From Ignavibacteriaceae bacterium (GTDB lineage Bacteria > Bacteroidota > Ignavibacteria > Ignavibacteriales > Ignavibacteriaceae), in the NCBI GenBank assembly GCA_025449775.1, contig JANWIS010000075.1:1-11116 (forward strand): a DNA stretch of 11,116 bases. Reading direction: 5' to 3'. The notes below the pieces were generated by a model. It did not search any database. It had not been told where the DNA came from and was given only the letters and a program-made list of their open reading frames with translations. This document shows, piece after piece, positions 6,706 to 11,116 of the stretch (its first letter is position 1; each line of letters begins with the position of its first letter). The translations under genes and the position numbers were made by a program.

Positions 6706-8511
6706 TTAACGTATCCGTCTGTCTCTTGAAGACCTTCTGATCTCAGCTCTTTTTTTACCATCATCAATTGAATCTAATTCGCCTGTTCCATCGATTAGTT
6801 TTTTAGCCAATGAGTTGATTGTCGGATAATTAAATAAATCCACAAGTGAAATATTTTTAAAGTGATTTGATTTAAGTTCATTGAATATCGACAATGCAAG
6901 AAGCGAATGACCTCCAAGATCAAAAAAGTTATTCTTTGTTCCGATCTCCTTGATATTAAAAAACTTCTGCCATACTTCAACCAGCTTGTTCTCTGTTTCA
7001 TTAATCGGAGCAATATACTCTGTTGAAATTTTTGATTCGGAATCAGAATATTGTGCGTACTTTTCAATCGAGCGAAATTGAGGCAACTTAGAAATTTTCA
7101 TTGTCTGGTTTGTGGTCATCAATGCAAGAATTTCTTCCAGTATCTTTGAGAATTCTGAAATTACTTCCTGTTCAAACAAACTTTCTTTGTAAGTAATATT
7201 AATCCCGATCTCTTTTGTAGCAGTATAGATATCGAAAAGTAAATCTAGCTTCGAAAACCTAAAGTCAACAGGAAACTTTTGAATTTCCATTCCTTCCAGC
7301 TTAAAAAGATCATCAGAATTTTTATCTCTCAACATAAAAAGAACCTGAATCCTGGGAATCATAACAGCTGAAGCTTCTTTCTGCAATACAGAAACTAAAT
7401 ATTCAAGCGGCAGATCCTGGTTGTCAAATGCTTCTCCGACTTCGGTTCTTGTCCTGCTTAGTATTTCATTGAAAGTAACATCCTGAGTAAAATCAGAGCA
7501 GAAGAGTAAATTGTTAGAAAAATTACCGAGCATAATTTCAGTTTCACTTGTTCCGCGTGTTGATACTGCCGTTGTAACTAAAATTTTATTTTCGCCGGTC
7601 AGCTTTTTTAGTGTCAACTGCAATGCATCGAGAAGTATCATAAATACAGAGTATCCGGCTTTTTCAGAATACGAACGGATGCCATCAGAAACTTTTGCTG
7701 AAAGATCAAAACCAAATGAAGATGCTTTGCTGTTTTCAGTGCCCGTTTTTTTAATTCCAGGAAAACGAAGCTGAAGGGGGATAGATTTTATTTTTTCTTT
7801 CCAGTAATCAAGCTGCCTGATGCCAAACTTTCCTTCAATTCTTTTCTTCTGCCAGACAGCAAAGTCTGCATAATCAAATTCATGTTGTTCAGTTTTGATT
7901 GTTTGCTTGCCGGCAAAAGTATTATAGTAATCAGCAAGCTTTTGCAATATCATATTGGCTGTGTAGCCAACAGATACAAACTGGTGTGTAAGAATCGTAA
8001 GTACAAAGTGATCTGAATTAAGTTTTAAAAGAAGAATCCGGAAAATTGGAAGTCTGGTCAGATTAAAGGGAGAGGATATTTCTTTTTCAATAAACTTTTT
8101 AGCTTCAGGTTTTTTCTCTGATTCACTGAATTTTGAAAAGTCAAATTGTTCAACTTGCAGAATCATCTCCGGCTGGATTTGCTGGAAGATTCCTTCTTCT
8201 TTTTGAACACAGATTGTTCTTAAAATTTCATTGCGCTTTATAATTTCATTAACTGCATTCTCTAATGCGTTTATATTAAGACTACCCATTATCTCGAACG
8301 ATACATGAACATTTTCGCTTGGATTATCTGGAGCCAAACTCCACAATGACCATAGTCTTTCCTGACTGAATGAAAGAGGTATATCTTCATTCCTGTTTAC
8401 ATTAGAAATCGGAAGCTGAGAAATATCAACTCCTTCTTCCTTCATCAGTTGTTCTAATAAAGCCCGTTCTTCGCTGGAAAGCTGGGCTATTTCATCATAG
8501 GTATCACTCAT
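6706..8511 (-). CDS. Free-standing C-PCP NRPS protein with degenerate C active site
   Basis: Complete 601-residue protein. Residues 1-40 are the usual pre-C spacer (IAQLSSEERALLEQLM). The C domain spans about 44-480, with recognisable C1 (SFSQERLW), C2 (RNEILRT), C4 (YADFAVWQ), C5-like (GNFSNNLL), C6-like (NQDLPLE) and C7-like (PRIQVLF) motifs. A PCP spans about 504-575 with FFDLGGHSLLAL; its phosphopantetheine Ser536 (codon 6904-6906) is present. The C3 motif is HQFVSVG (residues 176-182) instead of HHxxxDG: the catalytic second His is Gln and the Asp is Val. There is no A domain, so the PCP must be loaded in trans, receive the chain from the upstream PCP, or stay empty. The C-terminus (KKRAEIRRSSRDRRIR) is a basic tail like those that precede PKS partners, and a PKS follows 37 bases downstream. 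The role is inferred: chain transfer between the thiazole module and the PKS, or a non-elongating module. Confidence 0.93.
   Translation of the reverse strand: MSDTYDEIAQLSSEERALLEQLMKEEGVDISQLPISNVNRNEDIPLSFSQERLWSLWSLAPDNPSENVHVSFEIMGSLNINALENAVNEIIKRNEILRTICVQKEEGIFQQIQPEMILQVEQFDFSKFSESEKKPEAKKFIEKEISSPFNLTRLPIFRILLLKLNSDHFVLTILTHQFVSVGYTANMILQKLADYYNTFAGKQTIKTEQHEFDYADFAVWQKKRIEGKFGIRQLDYWKEKIKSIPLQLRFPGIKKTGTENSKASSFGFDLSAKVSDGIRSYSEKAGYSVFMILLDALQLTLKKLTGENKILVTTAVSTRGTSETEIMLGNFSNNLLFCSDFTQDVTFNEILSRTRTEVGEAFDNQDLPLEYLVSVLQKEASAVMIPRIQVLFMLRDKNSDDLFKLEGMEIQKFPVDFRFSKLDLLFDIYTATKEIGINITYKESLFEQEVISEFSKILEEILALMTTNQTMKISKLPQFRSIEKYAQYSDSESKISTEYIAPINETENKLVEVWQKFFNIKEIGTKNNFFDLGGHSLLALSIFNELKSNHFKNISLVDLFNYPTINSLAKKLIDGTGELDSIDDGKKRAEIRRSSRDRRIR
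7072..8382 (-). other. Condensation-fold domain lacking the catalytic His (HQFVSVG)
   Basis: Full-length C-domain fold (about 437 residues). Anchoring on the downstream helix (GYTANMILQKLADYY, equivalent to GWSxxxLLxELAxLY) places Gln177 (codon 7981-7983) at the catalytic His and Val181 at the structural Asp. It is not a cyclisation domain, because no DxxxxD can be placed there. Canonical peptide-bond formation looks unlikely, so a scaffold, gatekeeping or transfer role is possible. Confidence 0.8.
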
Positions 8512-8529
8512 TAAACTTTTTTCTCCTCC
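8509..8529 (-). promoter_or_regulatory. Overlapping stop/start (TAATG) with embedded Shine-Dalgarno
   Basis: Read on the minus strand, GGAGGAG (8523-8529) lies 11 bases before ATG (8509-8511). The upstream stop TAA (8511-8513) shares its last A with that ATG. The GGAGGAG is also the Met-Glu-Glu coding sequence at the end of the upstream protein, so coding and ribosome-binding functions overlap. This supports coupled translation and fixes the start of the 601-residue protein. Confidence 0.75.
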
Positions 8530-11116
8530 ATCTGTGCAAGTTTTGATTTTATTTCTTCTTTTGAAAGTGATTTTACTTTTTTGAGCAGTTCCAGAGTTTT
8601 ATCCTGTTCCATTTTCTTTGTTGAATCCCCGGACTGTTTTGAATTTTCACCGATATATTTATCATACTTTTTAGCTATAGCAGAAATTTTGGGATCTGAA
8701 TAAATTTCATCTATTCTCGGTCTGAATCCAAGCTTGCTTTCAAGCTGGTTTGTAATCATTATAATTTGTATTGATGTTGCACCGAGATTGAACAGGTTAA
8801 CTGATGGATTTATGTTTTCCATTTTCAGAACTGCTTTTACAATACTGGAAATTTTTTCTACAGATGGACTCATCTCTCCTGCAGATATTTCCGAGGAAGG
8901 AATATTATTTGCATCTTCGGGAACAGGAAGCGCTTTCCTATCAACTTTTCCATTAGGAGTTAATGGAAGTTTATCCAACACTACGAAACTTGCCGGGATC
9001 ATATAATCAGGAATTGAGTCCTGAAGATAATTTTTCACATCCTGTATAAATGATTCTTTAGTATTCTTTTTTGCTGAAGAAGAAGGTATATCAGCAATTA
9101 ATGAAAATGATTTAGTTTGATCATTGGAAATTGCTCCTCCCATAAATCCGTGGATATACATATGTGTATCCTGAACATCGAAGTACTCGCGTATCTGGTT
9201 GAAATCAACTCCGCCAACAGGACAAAGACCAATCTGGTTCTCTTGTGCAGAAGTCATCAACAGCTGACCCATATATCCTGCTTCAATCACACAGAAATCT
9301 CTCGAAACATCTGCTGAACTTTGCTGTTGTTTCATTCCAACGATCATTGTATGCAAACCGGATAGAAGAGTTTTGAAAGTAGATTTTCGTACTCTTTTTG
9401 CAATCGTTTTTGTTCCATAAACAGGTGCAATTGCTTTCAACTCCGCAACCAGAAAAACGGAGAATGCAGAATCTTCAAAAGTTTTATAATTGTTTATTGT
9501 GTGAATGTTCTTTTTAATTTTAGGATTAGCAGACAATAAAATCAGCTTGTGATCTTTCGGATTATAATAATAAGTTCCACCTTGAACACCATCTATCTTT
9601 CCAGGTTTTATATAGAGGTAAACCTGTACCGGATACAAACTTCCTGCCGAAGGATAACGATATTTTGGAAAAGGCAGTTCATCAGTATTTAACTGAGCAA
9701 GACAGCTTAGGAACTCACTGAATTTTTTAAGTGATATTGTTTCAGTTCCATTTAAAAAATTACGGTACGTTTGTCGTGAAAGATATTTCTCTGTAAGACG
9801 CTTATTCATCAATGGCTTTTCAAGTGCAATCTTTGGTTTATCATCATCGTTCTGTCTGATCTCGAGATGCTGAAGTTTTAACTCAATCTTTTGTACTTCC
9901 GTCAATAGTGAGCCATCTCTTTGAGATTGATCTTCAGTTATAATTTCTGTTTTAGGTGTTGAGGCAGATAGACCAGCTTCAGTTTCAAATTCTTTAGAAG
10001 TTACAATGTAACCGACCAATCTTTTATTTGTCTGTGATTCCCCAACAGCAGTAACAACAGCATCTTTTATTTCCGGATGTTTCTCCATTGCCGATTCAAT
10101 TTCACCAAGCTCAACTCTCAGCCCTCGTATTTTAATCTGGAAATCTTTTCTTCCGGCAATTTGTATCATTCCATCAGGACGGTAAAAACCGAGATCTCCG
10201 CTCTTGTATAATCTTTCTCCGGTTACGGGATGAGAAACAAATTTTTCTTTTGTCTTTTCGTTGTCTTTCCAGAAACCTCTTGCAAGCCCGGTACCGCCAA
10301 TACATAATTCGCCGGTTACAAAATCCGGACATTCTTCAAGATTATTTTTCATTACATAATATGAAGCATTAGTCAACGGTTTACCGTATGGAATGCTCTT
10401 CCAGTTTCGATCAACTTCACCAATAAAGTTATAAATATCCCAGATAGTTGTTTCGGTCGGTCCGCCTGAACCAACAATTGTAATATTCGGAAAAAGTTTT
10501 CTTAATCTGCCGGGAAGTGAAACAGGAATCCAATCACCAGAAAGAACAGTGATTCTGAATGAATCTGATATCAGGTTTTTATCTTTCAGATTTTCAAGAT
10601 AATCCACGAACATATCAAGGAATGCTGGAACCGAATTCCAGAATGTAACTTTATTGTCTTTCACAATTTTTGCCCAGTGAGAAGGATCGAGACGCTTTTC
10701 ACTGTCAGGAATTATAAGAGAACCACCTGCAATCAGCATTCCAAATAAATCATACACAGACAGATCGTGCTGAAGAGCAGTAAGCGTAATTGCTTTGTCT
10801 GTATTTTTTATACTATATCTTTCATTAACATCAAGCATCCTGTTAACAACACTTCTATGTTCAATCATTACTCCTTTTGGAGTACCAGTTGAACCGGAAG
10901 TGTAAAGTACATAAGCAAGGTTTTCAGGTTTTTGTACAGGTGTTAATTCGTTGATATCTGACTTATCAAAATCTCCACTGTCAACACAATAAACCTGAAT
11001 ATTTTCAGGAAGGTCTAATTTTAATTTAATCCAGGATTGAGTGAGAACAATTTCTGCTTCACTGTCATCCAGCAATTGTTTTATTCTATCCTTTGGAAAA
11101 TCAGGATCGATCGGAA
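8511..11116 (-). CDS. NRPS subunit, C-terminal part: A(Cys-like, with inserted oxidase)-PCP, 5' end outside window
   Basis: Cytoplasmic NRPS module that should activate an amino acid (probably cysteine), hold it on its PCP and oxidise the derived thiazoline to a thiazole. The frame is open to the right edge: the first complete codons (11114 downward) read PIDPDFPKDR, the A2 core, so the N-terminus and any upstream Cy or other domains lie outside. The first possible start, a TTG at 11075, is inside the A domain and is not a real start. The 867 visible residues run: A core (to about 9996), low-complexity linker, Ox, A9/A10 (LPLTPNGKVDRKALP near 8925-8969), PCP (about 8661-8864) with phosphopantetheine Ser in LGATSI (codon 8772-8774), then a charged helical tail ending LSKEEIKSKLAQMEEKKV. 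The tail resembles C-terminal docking helices. The stop TAA overlaps the next start by one base, so the two are translationally coupled. Family and layout are clear; the exact substrate is inferred. Confidence 0.95.
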   Translation of the reverse strand, partial: PIDPDFPKDRIKQLLDDSEAEIVLTQSWIKLKLDLPENIQVYCVDSGDFDKSDINELTPVQKPENLAYVLYTSGSTGTPKGVMIEHRSVVNRMLDVNERYSIKNTDKAITLTALQHDLSVYDLFGMLIAGGSLIIPDSEKRLDPSHWAKIVKDNKVTFWNSVPAFLDMFVDYLENLKDKNLISDSFRITVLSGDWIPVSLPGRLRKLFPNITIVGSGGPTETTIWDIYNFIGEVDRNWKSIPYGKPLTNASYYVMKNNLEECPDFVTGELCIGGTGLARGFWKDNEKTKEKFVSHPVTGERLYKSGDLGFYRPDGMIQIAGRKDFQIKIRGLRVELGEIESAMEKHPEIKDAVVTAVGESQTNKRLVGYIVTSKEFETEAGLSASTPKTEIITEDQSQRDGSLLTEVQKIELKLQHLEIRQNDDDKPKIALEKPLMNKRLTEKYLSRQTYRNFLNGTETISLKKFSEFLSCLAQLNTDELPFPKYRYPSAGSLYPVQVYLYIKPGKIDGVQGGTYYYNPKDHKLILLSANPKIKKNIHTINNYKTFEDSAFSVFLVAELKAIAPVYGTKTIAKRVRKSTFKTLLSGLHTMIVGMKQQQSSADVSRDFCVIEAGYMGQLLMTSAQENQIGLCPVGGVDFNQIREYFDVQDTHMYIHGFMGGAISNDQTKSFSLIADIPSSSAKKNTKESFIQDVKNYLQDSIPDYMIPASFVVLDKLPLTPNGKVDRKALPVPEDANNIPSSEISAGEMSPSVEKISSIVKAVLKMENINPSVNLFNLGATSIQIIMITNQLESKLGFRPRIDEIYSDPKISAIAKKYDKYIGENSKQSGDSTKKMEQDKTLELLKKVKSLSKEEIKSKLAQMEEKKV
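8925..11116 (-). other. Adenylation domain, cysteine-like code, split by the oxidase
   Basis: Visible cores: A2 at the edge; A3 YTSGSTGTPKG (10872-10904), complete; A4 region HDLSVYDLFG; A5 GGPTETT; A7 YKSGD; A8 KIRGLRVELGEIE; A10 PNGKVDRK with the catalytic Lys at codon 8946-8948. Aligning by eye to GrsA-PheA gives the pocket D-L-Y-N-V-S-S-I-W plus the A10 Lys. This matches the classic cysteine code DLYNLSLIW(K) at seven of nine variable positions. The strings DLSVYD and LSGDWIP are typical of Cys/Ser/Thr A domains in heterocyclising modules. ATP and amino acid should give an aminoacyl-AMP, which is then loaded on the PCP. Cysteine is the best prediction; the V and S replacements leave some doubt. 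Confidence 0.85.
9126..9797 (-). other. SagB/McbC-type FMN oxidase (thiazoline oxidase) domain inserted between A8 and A9
   Basis: About 220 residues of nitroreductase-fold sequence interrupt the A domain. Markers: SRQTYRNF near the domain start (FMN phosphate contacts in this family), RYPSAGSLYPVQVYLY (around 9610-9660; PSAGxLYP is the SagB-type signature), and an EAGYMGQLLM...GLCPVGG segment (around 9215-9285) in the helix and loop that close the flavin site. A charged linker (KIELKLQHLEIRQNDDD) leads in. The family oxidises PCP-bound thiazoline or oxazoline to thiazole or oxazole. Insertion inside the A domain is the arrangement known from myxobacterial thiazole synthetases such as epothilone and myxothiazol. 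No key segment appears lost. Confidence 0.9.

Noticed and set aside
7963..7986. The C domain of the 601-residue protein as a cyclisation (Cy) domain completing the thiazole module
   Set aside because: The active-site segment is HQFVSVG; Cy domains need DxxxxDxxS there and neither Asp is present.
6795..9317. Other short open stretches at 6795-7067 (minus), 7511-7774, 8734-9006 and 9117-9317 (plus)
   Set aside because: Each overlaps a conserved domain (PCP, C, PCP/A10, Ox) in another frame; their translations are low-complexity and unlike any family I know.
11073..11075. TTG at 11075 as the start of the A-Ox-PCP protein
   Set aside because: The frame stays open to the window edge and codons upstream encode the A2 core motif (PIDPDFP), so the gene starts outside the window.

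Overview
The window is an internal slice of a hybrid non-ribosomal peptide synthetase / polyketide synthase (NRPS-PKS) assembly line. All of it lies on the minus strand, so transcription and the chain run from high to low coordinates. Two very large genes run off the window, one at each edge, and a complete 601-residue gene lies between them. Only about 37 bases (6669-6705) are non-coding. The DNA is AT-rich (roughly 35% G+C by eye) and the proteins are rich in Lys, Ile, Asn and Glu. That fits a low-GC bacterium such as Bacteroidota/Ignavibacteriota or Firmicutes, but nothing here fixes the phylum.

Region by region, in transcription order. (1) 11116 to 8511: the C-terminal part of an NRPS. 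It has an adenylation (A) domain with a cysteine-like specificity code, an FMN-dependent SagB/McbC-type oxidase (Ox) inserted inside the A domain between core motifs A8 and A9, a carrier protein (PCP) and a helical C-terminal tail. This is the layout of thiazole-forming modules. The expected cyclisation domain would lie beyond the right edge. (2) 8511 to 6706: a free-standing condensation-PCP (C-PCP) protein with no A domain; its C-domain active-site motif has lost the catalytic His. (3) 6668 to 1: a mixed PKS/NRPS protein ordered KS-AT-ACP-aminotransferase (AMT)-C-A, continuing off the left edge. The PKS-AMT half has all expected catalytic residues and resembles the beta-amino-acid-forming part of microcystin McyE and mycosubtilin MycA. 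In the NRPS half, the C domain lacks both His of HHxxxDG, and the A domain lacks a recognisable A3 phosphate-binding loop.

Working model (inference): a cysteine is loaded, cyclised and oxidised to a thiazole. The chain passes over or through the C-PCP protein, is extended by one malonate, and the resulting beta-ketone is transaminated to a beta-amine while on the ACP. The chain then meets a C-A module that looks catalytically degenerate. The most notable feature is this pattern: an intact Cys/Ox module and an intact KS-AT-ACP-AMT module, alternating with NRPS elements that appear disabled or repurposed. No thioesterase, ketoreductase, regulator, transporter, RNA gene, mobile element or CRISPR array is visible.
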